A stretch of DNA of 30,856 bases, taken from positions 1-30,856 of the forward strand of contig CAZTYW010000017.1 in the NCBI GenBank assembly GCA_964617695.1, read 5' to 3'. Source of the stretch: CAZTYW01 sp964617695 (GTDB taxonomy: Bacteria > Chloroflexota > Dehalococcoidia > UBA2247 > RBG-13-53-26). The notes beneath the pieces were generated by a model that worked only from the letters and a program-made list of their open reading frames with translations, searched no databases and was not told the DNA's origin. Of the stretch, positions 7,038 through 14,746 are shown one piece after another. A program made the translations under genes and the position numbers. Each line of letters opens with the position of its first letter. Positions within the stretch are counted from its first letter, which is position 1.

Positions 7038-7809
7038 ACGATTTGACGACATACTGAACGAATGTATTGACCGGCTACTCCGGGGTGAGAGCCTGGAGCA
7101 GTGCCTGCAGCGCTATCCGGAGCAGTCGGCACAACTGGAGCCGTTGCTTCGCGTTGCAGCGGCGGCGAGCAGGGCTGCTTCAGTCGAGCCGCGCCCGGAG
7201 TTCAAGGCCCAGTTGAGATACCAGATACAGTCGCATCTTGGTGCCAGGAAGCAGAAGGCTCAGTCGAAGAGGCTGTCCTTCTTCGGCTGGGTGCCGCGGT
7301 GGGCGGCTGTGGCTGCGTCGGTGTTGCTGATAGTCCTTGTGGCAGGCACGGGCACGGTGGCTGCCTCTGTCAATAGTCTGCCGGGCGACCCTCTTTACTC
7401 GGTGAAGCTGGCAACTGAGGAGGTCCAACTGGCGTTCACCTTCTCGGATACGGCCAAGACAGAGCTTCTGGCCAAGTTTGCCGGCCGGCGCGCTGAGGAG
7501 ATGGCGCGGATAGCGGAGAAGGGCGACCCGCAGAAGGTGCAAGAGCTTTCCACGCGGCTTGAGGGCGTTCTGGGCAGGATAGAAGGTCTGGCCGGCGCCA
7601 TTAAGCAGGGGGACGTCGGTGACGGCGCCCAGGTGACCGAGATGAGGCGGGCGCTGGCGCGCTATGCCGTCAGAGACATAGGTAGTCTTGATAGGGCGGA
7701 GGTCGACGCACCCGATGTGTCCAGGCCGGATGTCACCCGTGCCAGGGAGACGGTGGTGCAAGGCTACCTGGCGGCCCTTGAAGCTCTCAACAGCGGTGCG
7801 AACCGGTAG
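7030..7809 (+). CDS. DUF5667 domain membrane protein, probable sigma-factor regulator
   Basis: A 259-residue protein encoded right after the sigma factor and overlapping it by eight bases. The N-terminal 75 or so residues are soluble and include an LLRGESLEQCLQRYPE motif typical of such sigma-linked proteins. One membrane helix follows (about residues 94-118). The outer part begins with SLPGDPLYSVKLATEEVQL, the hallmark of DUF5667, and continues as charged helices. Starting at ATG 7030 avoids re-reading the sigma gene. By position and topology it is a good candidate for an anti-sigma factor that binds the sigma in the cytoplasm and senses the envelope, but it lacks a recognisable zinc anti-sigma motif, so that role is inferred. 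Confidence 0.85.
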   Translation: MAERFDDILNECIDRLLRGESLEQCLQRYPEQSAQLEPLLRVAAAASRAASVEPRPEFKAQLRYQIQSHLGARKQKAQSKRLSFFGWVPRWAAVAASVLLIVLVAGTGTVAASVNSLPGDPLYSVKLATEEVQLAFTFSDTAKTELLAKFAGRRAEEMARIAEKGDPQKVQELSTRLEGVLGRIEGLAGAIKQGDVGDGAQVTEMRRALARYAVRDIGSLDRAEVDAPDVSRPDVTRARETVVQGYLAALEALNSGANR

Positions 7810-7829
7810 GCTTGTGGCACCGCTCTACC

Positions 7830-7859
7830 CTAACTTTTCTTGAGTTTCGTCGTTATATA
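7830..7859 (+). promoter_or_regulatory. Second copy of the ECF-type promoter
   Basis: CTAACTTTTC (7830-7839) and CGTTATATA (7851-7859) repeat the element found before the sigma gene, with the same 21-base offset between the first bases of both blocks, while the bases in between differ. It should drive the two envelope genes that follow, leaving a leader of about 140 bases before ATG 8003. Confidence 0.65.
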
Positions 7860-8002
7860 TACATGTCTGAAAGGTCGATGAGGATGAAAGAAGGGACGAG
7901 ATCCGTGGTGACAGGCACAGCCGCCATGCCGGGCTCACCGGCAGGCGGGTCGCAAGCAAAGTGTGCCCACCACGCAACCCTTGCAGGAAAGGAGGTCATA
8001 AC

Positions 8003-8344
8003 ATGTGGAAGTGGCTGTTAGCAGCGGTGGCGATCCTCGTGATAGTCGGGGCAGGTGTGGGAGTGGCCCTCACCCGTCCCGATGGTTCTGAGTCCGGAGT
8101 CCATCTCACGGTGCACACGCCGCAGAATGAAGCGTTTGTGTCTACCTTTGCCACTGAGGTTGAAGGCACAACCGACCCCGATGCGGTTGTCAGCGTGAAC
8201 GGGATGCTGGTCGAGGTCGACCTGGATGGTACCTTCAGTACCACCGTCAGCCTCGAGGAGGGTCCGAACTCTATCGAGGTCATTGCCAGCGACCAAGAGG
8301 GGAATGAGGCCAGCGAGATCCTTACGGTGATCTACCTGGTCTGA
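8003..8344 (+). CDS. Membrane-anchored Ig-like (glucodextranase B-like) domain protein
   Basis: A 113-residue protein with an N-terminal hydrophobic segment (about residues 3-24) that serves as signal anchor, followed by one beta-sandwich domain. The pattern HTPQNEAFVSTFATEVEGTTDPDAVVSVNG, the LDGTFSTTVSLEEGPNSIEVIA segment and a closing strand resemble the bacterial Ig-like fold found as domain B of glucodextranase, used for adhesion or carbohydrate contact on the cell surface. AGGAGG at 7990-7995 lies seven bases before ATG 8003. The next gene follows after 16 bases. Promoter and context make it a likely member of the sigma factor's regulon. The ligand is unknown. Confidence 0.85.
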   Translation: MWKWLLAAVAILVIVGAGVGVALTRPDGSESGVHLTVHTPQNEAFVSTFATEVEGTTDPDAVVSVNGMLVEVDLDGTFSTTVSLEEGPNSIEVIASDQEGNEASEILTVIYLV

Positions 8345-8360
8345 TGAGGAGGTGAAGAAA

Positions 8361-9719
8361 ATGAGTAAGATGCTATTGGTCTTGACATCATTGGTGCTGA
8401 CCTGCGGCCTGGTGCTGGGTACGGCGGGAACAGCCCTTGCCGCCCAGAGCACTGACGGCCGAGGCCTGTTTGCCACCGTGGAGAACGTCACCATAGATGC
8501 CGACGGCAACGGCCTCATCGCCTTCCAGGATGCCGACCCGGTAACGGTGAACACCAATACGACCTATCACATACCCACCTTTGTCCCGCCGTGGCAGACG
8601 TGGGTTGAACTGGCCGACACAACGTCAGACGATTCAAAGCTGGGACAGGTTTATGTGGAAGGCGCCGATCGGGTGGGTATCCTTCTTGAGGAGCCGGTGA
8701 GTGAGCGGATTGCCGCTAAGGTGATGGTTATCCCTGACGAACCGATCCGCAGGCATCGCGCCGGTGTGGTGGTCAGTGTCAACGTTGAGGAAGGCACGGT
8801 CACGATCGTGAACAAGGCCGGGCACGAGATTACCATTGACCTTCCTGAAGGTTTTCAGGTGGCTCCTGGAGAGTACGTTACCCTGGTTGCCCGAAGGTTC
8901 CGGGTTGCCAATGAAGTCCGGCTGAGGGCCATGGCGGTCCAGAACATGGCGCAACTGGCCACACGGCTGCGAACGCACATGGAAGCCGCCCAGCGGCAGC
9001 AGGACTTCGAGCGGGCTGGTGAGCTTCTGGAGCAGGCGTACCAGAGACAGAGAGATGTCCTGGAAGGCATAAAGACCAGACTCGAAGCGCAGCAAGAAAC
9101 CCAGACCAGAGCCATGCAGGCTGTCGACCAGGCTATCGATGATCTGGACGAGCGACACCAGGAAACCTTGCGGCTCATGGAGCAGATCAGGGAGCGGGTG
9201 AGGACCGGCTGGGAAAGCTGGCTGGCGCAGTGGAGTGTGGTCCAGGGCAACATCACGGCTATAGACCTGGAAGCGCAGACGGTGACTGTGGAGTCCGCCG
9301 ATGGTGATGCAGTCGACCTGGAGGTGGTGAACTCCACGCAGATAATGAAGGATGGCGTTCTGGCCACCATTAGTGACCTTGCGGTAGGCGATACCGTCAA
9401 GAAGGCTTACTACAACACCGAAGGCGCCAGGCTAATCGTGGTCTGCAGTGCCCAACTGGAGCTGCCGTGGAGCCAGGCTGCTGGCATGATCAGCGCCGTC
9501 GACGTTGAGGCGGGGACGGTGAGCATTCTCACCACCAGTGGGGAAACGATTGTGTTGGACATCGTTGAGTCCACACAGATGGTGCGAAATGTGCGACTCG
9601 CCGAAATTGATGACCTCAGCGTTGGCGACGTCGTGAGGAAGGCTGTGTACTACACAGAGACTTATGAGGCGATTGGCCTTGTGGTCTGTAGCGTGGGACA
9701 GGGTTCCTTGCAGCCGTAG
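8361..9719 (+). CDS. Secreted coiled-coil protein with DUF5666-like beta repeats
   Basis: About 452 residues with a clear export signal ending near ALAAQS. Three related beta-rich units can be seen, each with a strand pattern like 'G.I.A.D.E..TV.I....G....L': one near residues 135-185 and two in tandem in the C-terminal third (about 295-365 and 370-440), matching the DUF5666 type. Between them lies a long highly charged helical segment (about 195-285) rich in Gln, Glu and Arg, probably a coiled coil. ATG 8361 is eight bases from a GAGGAGG site; an upstream GTG at 8352 overlaps that site and is unlikely. It ends the envelope operon, before a strong terminator. Function unknown; a stress-responsive surface protein is a reasonable guess. 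Confidence 0.82.
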   Translation: MSKMLLVLTSLVLTCGLVLGTAGTALAAQSTDGRGLFATVENVTIDADGNGLIAFQDADPVTVNTNTTYHIPTFVPPWQTWVELADTTSDDSKLGQVYVEGADRVGILLEEPVSERIAAKVMVIPDEPIRRHRAGVVVSVNVEEGTVTIVNKAGHEITIDLPEGFQVAPGEYVTLVARRFRVANEVRLRAMAVQNMAQLATRLRTHMEAAQRQQDFERAGELLEQAYQRQRDVLEGIKTRLEAQQETQTRAMQAVDQAIDDLDERHQETLRLMEQIRERVRTGWESWLAQWSVVQGNITAIDLEAQTVTVESADGDAVDLEVVNSTQIMKDGVLATISDLAVGDTVKKAYYNTEGARLIVVCSAQLELPWSQAAGMISAVDVEAGTVSILTTSGETIVLDIVESTQMVRNVRLAEIDDLSVGDVVRKAVYYTETYEAIGLVVCSVGQGSLQP

Positions 9720-9769
9720 GTAGGAGCGGCGCACTGAGCCGGATTTGGTGGTCGATAGAGTCACCAGAC

Positions 9770-9797
9770 AGGAGGGGCTGGTTTGCCAGCCCCTCCT
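9770..9797. terminator. Strong hairpin terminator between convergent genes
   Basis: GGAGGGGCTGG (9771-9781) and CCAGCCCCTCC (9786-9796) pair perfectly around a TTTG loop, and A9770-T9797 extends the stem. Only a weak T-rich tail follows on the plus strand. It closes the sigma-dependent envelope operon and may also serve the opposing gene. Confidence 0.8.
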
Positions 9798-9848
9798 CCT
9801 ATTGTTTCATGGCATGTGTCACCCTGTGCCAGGACCGGTGGCTGTCGA

Positions 9849-11054
9849 CTACGTCGGCCTCGTCATCACGAATAACACAACACCAACTCCCAGTACCAGG
9901 AGGCCTATTCCAGTGAGCAAGCTTCCCACCGGCCCAAGAGAGCTGTAGTCGCCGGCCGGGTCGCCGTCGGCCGAGAGGGCATTCTCGATGGCATCGAAGG
10001 AGTTCTGGTAGTGTGTCGTCGCCTCAGCGAAGTTCCCCCGCTCGTACTCTTGCTGGGCAAGTTGATACTCGGTGCCGGACTCCGCCAGGTATTCCCGGGC
10101 CCTGGCGGTGGCCAGGTCGGGGTCGGTGGCGCCTATGGCATCAATCTGGTCCTTGAGACCCATTGCCGCAGCCTGATCAGTCGAATAAACAGCGAAGCTG
10201 GTGCCATTGGCAGTCCATCTATTGCCCCACTCGTAGTCGGCGGTAACACGGACGCCGGCACCCGGCGCAGTGTCAAAGGTGATCTCGCCGATGTCGCGGT
10301 CTATCGAGTAGTCGGTGGTTTGGGTGCCGTCAAGGTATATGACCTCTGAGCCCTGGATCACGGGGGCCAGGTTGAGCCAGAACACCGTATTGGAGCCGTC
10401 TCCCGCTCCCACGTACTCGATGTACTCGTAGTCGGCGGTGATGGCGACGCCGGCGGCTGGCGCCGTGTCAAAGGTGATGAGACCCCAGTAATAGTCCATG
10501 GTGTAGCTGGTGGTCTCAGTGCTATCGAGATAGACGGTTTCCGAGCCCGGCTTCACCGGGTTGTTGTTGAGCCAGAACATGGTGGTCCCGCCGTCTCCTG
10601 TGCCAACGTCCTCTCCAGTCACCGCGTCTCCAACCTGTCCCTCCCCCTCTCTCTGATAAACCACAGAGATGTCGTAATTGTGTCTCACCAGGTTGGACGC
10701 TACGCTCGTTTGTGGCACGGTGATCGAGAAGGTTATGAGCTCGGTTTTGTCCTCCGCTATCGTCAGCGAACCGCCATCGGCGCTGTAAGTGCCTCCTTCC
10801 CAGTCAAACTCTACGACTGCCTCCCTGACGGTGATGTCGTTGCCCACGTTGTTCCACACGTTGGTCACCAATTCTGCCGTTGACCCCGTTTCGTAGGCGG
10901 TGACGCTGCCCAGGAAAGGGTCCCATCCCACGTAGGTGGCCCCCAGCCAGCTGTGCCCGGTGATGGATGCCAGCGCAGTCGCGAATGGAAGCAGCAGGGC
11001 CAATAGCAGACCTGCTACCAGCGCAACCACCACTGTTCGTGTGAGTCTTCTCAT
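9849..11054 (-). CDS. Surface protein with tandem beta repeats and C-terminal membrane anchor
   Basis: A 401-residue exported protein. A hydrophobic signal lies at about residues 8-30; a beta-sandwich-like region follows to about 140. Two similar units of about 60 residues (151-210 and 217-275) share the pattern GDG..T.FWLN..PV..GSE..YLD.T.TT.Y..D...G.ITFDTAP.AGV..TADYE. A helical stretch (about 292-362) resembles a tetratricopeptide-type pair, and a hydrophobic helix at about 376-397 anchors the C-terminus. The repeat pattern resembles modules seen in phage tail and surface proteins. The start has a GAGGTGAC site. It faces the sigma-factor operon, with no sign of the ECF promoter upstream. 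Function unknown; cell-surface display is inferred. Confidence 0.8.
   Translation of the reverse strand: MRRLTRTVVVALVAGLLLALLLPFATALASITGHSWLGATYVGWDPFLGSVTAYETGSTAELVTNVWNNVGNDITVREAVVEFDWEGGTYSADGGSLTIAEDKTELITFSITVPQTSVASNLVRHNYDISVVYQREGEGQVGDAVTGEDVGTGDGGTTMFWLNNNPVKPGSETVYLDSTETTSYTMDYYWGLITFDTAPAAGVAITADYEYIEYVGAGDGSNTVFWLNLAPVIQGSEVIYLDGTQTTDYSIDRDIGEITFDTAPGAGVRVTADYEWGNRWTANGTSFAVYSTDQAAAMGLKDQIDAIGATDPDLATARAREYLAESGTEYQLAQQEYERGNFAEATTHYQNSFDAIENALSADGDPAGDYSSLGPVGSLLTGIGLLVLGVGVVLFVMTRPT
10230..10604 (-). repeat. Tandem coding duplication of about 198 bases
   Basis: The two repeat units of the surface protein correspond to 10425-10604 and 10230-10406, offset by 66 codons. Both the protein and the DNA are clearly similar (for example both share TCGTAGTCGGCGGT and a GTTGAGCCAGAACA block), indicating an internal duplication that has since diverged. 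Confidence 0.75.
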
Positions 11055-11285
11055 GTCACCTCATGAGGGATTTCTCAAACGTTGGAAATAGGTGAAGCTG
11101 AGGAACCGGGCTGGGGGGCCGCGCCCATGATTCATTGACAGCCGTTCATATCGACCTGGCAAGTGTCCCGACGTTTACAGCATAGACCAGGTGGAGGTTC
11201 GAGGGTTCGGGAGGTGTGCTGGGGCGGCTCAGTCCATCGAGCACCGGAGATGGATGTCGGCTTTCGGATGGTGTAGCTTAACCGT

Positions 11286-12623
11286 TTACTTGCCCACGCA
11301 GAAGTTGCTGAAGATGGCCTCCAGCAGGTCATCCTGCACCGTCTCGCCGGTGATCTCGCTCAGGGCGTCGAGGGCGGCGGTGAGGTCAATGGTAACGAAA
11401 TCGTCGGGCATGCCCGAGGCAAGGCCGGAAAGGGCCTGGGTCAGGCTTGTTTCGGCTCTTTCCAGGACGTTCTTGTGGCGGGGGTTGTCGACCACAAGGG
11501 CGTCGGAGACAAACACCTTCCCTCCCAGGGCCAGGTGCACCATGCTTTCCTCGAGTTCGGGAAGACCTGCTCCCGAGAGGGCCGAGGTCAGCACTGCCTC
11601 CCACGGCAACTCCTCAACGTCCGCCGCCTGAGGCAGGTCACACTTGTTAGCCGCCACCAGGGCGGACTTCTCCCCGACCAGTTGGATTATGTCTCTGTCG
11701 GCATCGGTAAGAGGTTCGCTGCCATCTACCACCAGCAGTACCAGGTCGGCCTGTTCTATGGCCCTCTGGCTGCGCTCGATGCCCAGGGATTCAATCAGGT
11801 CTTTGCTGTGAATGATTCCGGCCGTATCCACCAGCAGGAAAGGGACGCCCTTGAGGTTGACCACTTCCTCAATGACGTCGCGTGTGGTGCCAGGGATCGG
11901 GGTAACGATGGAGCGGTCCTGGCGAAGCAGGCAGTTGAGCAGGCTTGACTTGCCGACGTTGGGCCGGCCTACGATGGCGGTCCTGACTCCCTGGCGGTAG
12001 ACTATGCCGGTGTCGGCTGTGGCGATGAGCTGTTGAAGGGTGTGGAGGGCCTCGTCAAGCCGTTGGACTGGGTCCTGCGCTTCAATCTCATCCTCGGGGA
12101 AGTCTATTCTGGCAGTGAGGTAAGCCAGAGCCGACATCAGTTGGCTGCGAACGGTCTTCACCGAAGCCGACAGCCGGCCAGCCAGTCCCTGCACCGCCAG
12201 CCGCAAGCTGGCCTCGGTCCTGGCCCGCACCACGTTGAGGACTGACTCCGCCTGGGCCAGGTCGATCCTGCCGTTGAGGAAAGCCCGGAGGGTGAATTCG
12301 CCCGGATTGGCGAGTCTGGCCCCGTGACGGAGTGCCAGTTGCAGCACGCGCTGCAGGGCCACCGGGCCGCCGTGGCAGTTGATTTCCACCACGTCTTCCC
12401 TGGTGTAAGTGTGCGGCGCCGCCATGTAGCAGGCCAGCACCTCGTCGACCGCTTCGCCGCTGTCTGGGTCGATGATGTGACCGTAGCTGAGACGGCGGTT
12501 TGACAGCTTTCCCCGGAAGATGGTCTGGGCGATGGAACGGGCATCATTCCCGCTGAGGCGAACAATGCCTATGCCTCCCTCGCCCAGAGGTGTCGAAATG
12601 GCAGCGATGGTGTCCTGGTACAT
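11286..12623 (-). CDS. mnmE: tRNA uridine-5-carboxymethylaminomethyl(34) synthesis GTPase MnmE
   Basis: GTPase that works with MnmG to modify the wobble uridine of certain tRNAs. Starting at ATG 12623 the protein has 445 residues. The N-terminal tetrahydrofolate-binding domain begins with DTIAAISTPLGEGGIGIVR. A G domain is inserted in the helical domain: G1 GRPNVGKS at 219-226, G2 with TPIPGTTRD at 241-249, G3 DTAG at 266-269 and an NKCD motif. The invariant C-terminal FCVGK with the catalytic cysteine Cys442 is present. Upstream in-frame codons re-read the end of the MFS gene and are unlikely. No convincing ribosome-binding site is visible. The gene follows the MFS gene by 19 bases and is probably co-transcribed with it. 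Confidence 0.96.
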   Translation of the reverse strand: MYQDTIAAISTPLGEGGIGIVRLSGNDARSIAQTIFRGKLSNRRLSYGHIIDPDSGEAVDEVLACYMAAPHTYTREDVVEINCHGGPVALQRVLQLALRHGARLANPGEFTLRAFLNGRIDLAQAESVLNVVRARTEASLRLAVQGLAGRLSASVKTVRSQLMSALAYLTARIDFPEDEIEAQDPVQRLDEALHTLQQLIATADTGIVYRQGVRTAIVGRPNVGKSSLLNCLLRQDRSIVTPIPGTTRDVIEEVVNLKGVPFLLVDTAGIIHSKDLIESLGIERSQRAIEQADLVLLVVDGSEPLTDADRDIIQLVGEKSALVAANKCDLPQAADVEELPWEAVLTSALSGAGLPELEESMVHLALGGKVFVSDALVVDNPRHKNVLERAETSLTQALSGLASGMPDDFVTIDLTAALDALSEITGETVQDDLLEAIFSNFCVGK

Positions 12624-12642
12624 TGGCCGGTATTCAATAATA

Positions 12643-13782
12643 TCACCTGGTAAACCAGACAAATAGCCCGGTGCCTGCCAGGCCGACGACAGACGCAAAG
12701 TAGAAGACAGAGTCGACGTTCCAGGCGTCGAAGATGAGCCCGCCGGCCAGCGGCCCCGCCGACATGCCGATGCTCATGGCCATGGTGAAGACGCCCATGG
12801 CAGCGCCCATGCCGTACGTTTTGCCTTCTTCCACCGTAAGGGCCGAAGATGCTGGCACGGACAGCGCTGCGCCAATGGCGCCAAACATCGACAGGCCCAG
12901 TAGCTGCCAGAAACTGTGCATAGAGGGTATCAGGGCAAGGAAGGATAGGCTGAGCAGGCTACCCAGGACAACCATTGCCTTTCTGTTGAAAACGTCGGCG
13001 ATCCTGCCAGAGAACAACTGAGCAGACGATATCAGCAGGATATGGGCCGCCAGCAGCACGCCTGTTTGCCATGTGCTCAGACCCAGATAGGAAGCGCCAA
13101 ACACGGGCAGGAAGGCCATGAAGGCGCCCCTGCCCACGGCGTATACCAGGCGGTAGCTGAAGAGCCCTTTCATAACACCGCTCTGCCTCATGCTGAACAG
13201 CGAAGGCCGGGGGTTCTGCACCCTCACCTTCTCGGGGTGGACCTCCGGAAGGAAAGCGACGGCCAGGAGGAACGCCACCAGGTTAAGAGCTCCCATGGTA
13301 TAAAAGGCAACGTCCATGCTGAAGAAATCAGTCAGCAGTCCGCCCAGCAGCGGGCCGAATCCGAAGCCGGTGAAGAAAGCCGCATTGAAGTAACCCATCC
13401 ACGTTCCCTCTTCGCCTTCGGGCGACAGATCGCCAATGTAGGCCTGCGCGATGGGGATGATCATGGCGGAGGCGAACCCGTGCAACACTCGAATCATGGT
13501 GAGCTGTGACACGCTGCCGGCCCAGATATAGCCCAGGGAGATCAGGGTGTAGATGAGGAGCCCGGCGCAAATGAAGCGCCTTCTCCCCTGCCGATCGGAT
13601 ATGCGGCCGACCACAGGCATGAACAGGGCGCGGGAGATTGAGAAGCCAGCAAAGATCACACCGATCCAGGTTCCGGTAGCTCCCAGGGATTCGGCATACA
13701 GCGGCAGGAGCGGGGCGATGATTCCCACGCCCAGCATTGACGAGAAGGTGGAAACAGCCAGGATGGGGAAGACTCTTTTCAT
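12643..13782 (-). CDS. Major facilitator superfamily transporter (DHA1-like exporter)
   Basis: A 379-residue membrane transporter with about 12 hydrophobic segments and a central hydrophilic loop near residues 185-200. The motif-A signature between helices 2 and 3, GRISDRQGRRR (about residues 59-69), and the related GRIADVFNRK in the second half identify the superfamily. The first helix sequence (GVGIIAPLLPLYAESLGATG) is typical of drug:proton antiporters of the DHA1 group. It lies between a GreA-like gene and mnmE, all on the minus strand. The ATG lacks a good ribosome-binding site. The substrate cannot be told from sequence. Confidence 0.92.
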   Translation of the reverse strand: MKRVFPILAVSTFSSMLGVGIIAPLLPLYAESLGATGTWIGVIFAGFSISRALFMPVVGRISDRQGRRRFICAGLLIYTLISLGYIWAGSVSQLTMIRVLHGFASAMIIPIAQAYIGDLSPEGEEGTWMGYFNAAFFTGFGFGPLLGGLLTDFFSMDVAFYTMGALNLVAFLLAVAFLPEVHPEKVRVQNPRPSLFSMRQSGVMKGLFSYRLVYAVGRGAFMAFLPVFGASYLGLSTWQTGVLLAAHILLISSAQLFSGRIADVFNRKAMVVLGSLLSLSFLALIPSMHSFWQLLGLSMFGAIGAALSVPASSALTVEEGKTYGMGAAMGVFTMAMSIGMSAGPLAGGLIFDAWNVDSVFYFASVVGLAGTGLFVWFTR

Positions 13783-13823
13783 GGGTGCGCCATTGCAGCA
13801 GCGTTTCTTGGCAGGCGATAAGA

Positions 13824-13867
13824 CAGGGAGTCGCTCCCGGTTTGCCTGGACTTAGAGCGACTCCCTG
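13824..13867. terminator. 13-base-pair inverted repeat downstream of the GreA-like gene
   Basis: CAGGGAGTCGCTC (13824-13836) and GAGCGACTCCCTG (13855-13867) are perfect inverted arms around an 18-base loop, between the GreA-like gene and the MFS gene on the minus strand. No long T-run follows (only TCTT), so it may be an attenuator or a processing site instead of a full terminator. Confidence 0.55.
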
Positions 13868-13909
13868 GCAAGTACTGGTGGTCTGAAGCGATGAGTCCCG
13901 TGCTCTGCG

Positions 13910-14704
13910 CTATTGAATCCGCTCGATCCGGTACTTCATCTCGCCGGCCGGGGCAACTACCGTGACCATGTCGCCTTCACGCTGGTTCAAAAGGGCCTTG
14001 CCAATAGGCGAAACGATGGAAATCTTGCTTTTTGCCGGGTTGGCATCGTTCTTGGTCACCAGTGTGTAGGTCGATTCTGTCCCCGAGTCAACATCAAGGA
14101 GCACGACCGTGCTACCCAGTTTCACGACCACGTCTTCCGTTGGCTCCTCGTCCTGTGCTAGCACGCCGCTGCTGAGAGCGGCCTGTATTTCTCTTATTCT
14201 GGCCTCTATCTGGTCGCGCTGCTCTCTGGCTGCCTGCAGCGGGGCATTCTCGCGGAAGTCCTTGTCTGCGGCAGCCCGGCGCAGCTCTTCGGCAATACGA
14301 CGACGGTCCTCCTCCAGGCTAGCCAGTTGTGACTTCAGCCGTGTGCGGTCTTCAGGGGTGAGAATAACCTGCTGCTTTGGCTTGGCCCGCATCCGGGTCC
14401 TGGTTGGGGCCTGTTTGATCCGGAGGTGCGGGGCGAGATTGGTCTTGACCAGCTTCTCTTTCTTGAGGTAGTTGAGGAAGCCTTTGACCGGGCTTAGCTT
14501 CTTGGAGGCATCGCCTGTGGATGAGGCAACCCACTCAGCGTAGCTGGCGATCTCTCTGGGGGTGATTTTCCCGACCAGCCGCTCCTTCCCGTACCACAGG
14601 ACAAACCTGTTGACTTCCTGTTGCTTGTTCTTGCTTTCCTCGGCTGGTAGTGAGGTCAGGAACGAAAGGGCCAATTCTCCTAGATTCGGATTATCCTCAG
14701 ACAT
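13910..14704 (-). CDS. GreA/GreB-type elongation factor fused to a recombinase-like SAM N-terminal domain
   Basis: A 264-residue protein in which a complete GreA follows an extra N-terminal domain. Residues about 8-98 (FLTSLPAEESKNKQQEVNRF, KITPREIASYAEW, SPVKGFLNYLKKE) resemble the four-helix core-binding (SAM-like) domain of tyrosine recombinases; no catalytic recombinase domain follows. After a basic linker (99-113), residues 114-182 form the Gre coiled coil, whose tip DFRENAP keeps the two acidic residues (Asp149, Glu152) that enter the RNA polymerase channel to stimulate transcript cleavage. Residues 190-263 are the FKBP-like C-domain with SPIGKALLNQREGD. Normal GreA is about 158 residues. 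The ATG lies roughly 10 bases after a promoter and lacks a ribosome-binding site. The GreA part is certain; the N-terminal call is moderate. Confidence 0.88.
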   Translation of the reverse strand: MSEDNPNLGELALSFLTSLPAEESKNKQQEVNRFVLWYGKERLVGKITPREIASYAEWVASSTGDASKKLSPVKGFLNYLKKEKLVKTNLAPHLRIKQAPTRTRMRAKPKQQVILTPEDRTRLKSQLASLEEDRRRIAEELRRAAADKDFRENAPLQAAREQRDQIEARIREIQAALSSGVLAQDEEPTEDVVVKLGSTVVLLDVDSGTESTYTLVTKNDANPAKSKISIVSPIGKALLNQREGDMVTVVAPAGEMKYRIERIQ

Positions 14705-14719
14705 GAACCGCCGGCAGTC

Positions 14720-14728
14720 ATTATATCA
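14720..14728 (-). promoter_or_regulatory. Extended -10 promoter of the GreA-like gene
   Basis: TGATATAAT on the minus strand (14728-14720) is a perfect extended -10 element; no good -35 box accompanies it, as is usual for that class. Transcription would begin about 8-11 bases before the ATG at 14704, leaving no room for a Shine-Dalgarno site. Confidence 0.58.
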
Positions 14729-14746
14729 CAAACTGGCGGCAGCGTG

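Noticed and set aside
7812..8021. Open frame in the leader of the Ig-like protein gene
   Set aside because: It overlaps the true ribosome-binding site and start at 8003 in another frame, has no site of its own, and its product has no recognisable feature; a leader peptide cannot be excluded but is not supported.
11055..11285. Possible tRNA gene suggested by GGTTCGAGG near 11194
   Set aside because: No acceptor stem, anticodon arm or D arm could be fitted on either strand around it.
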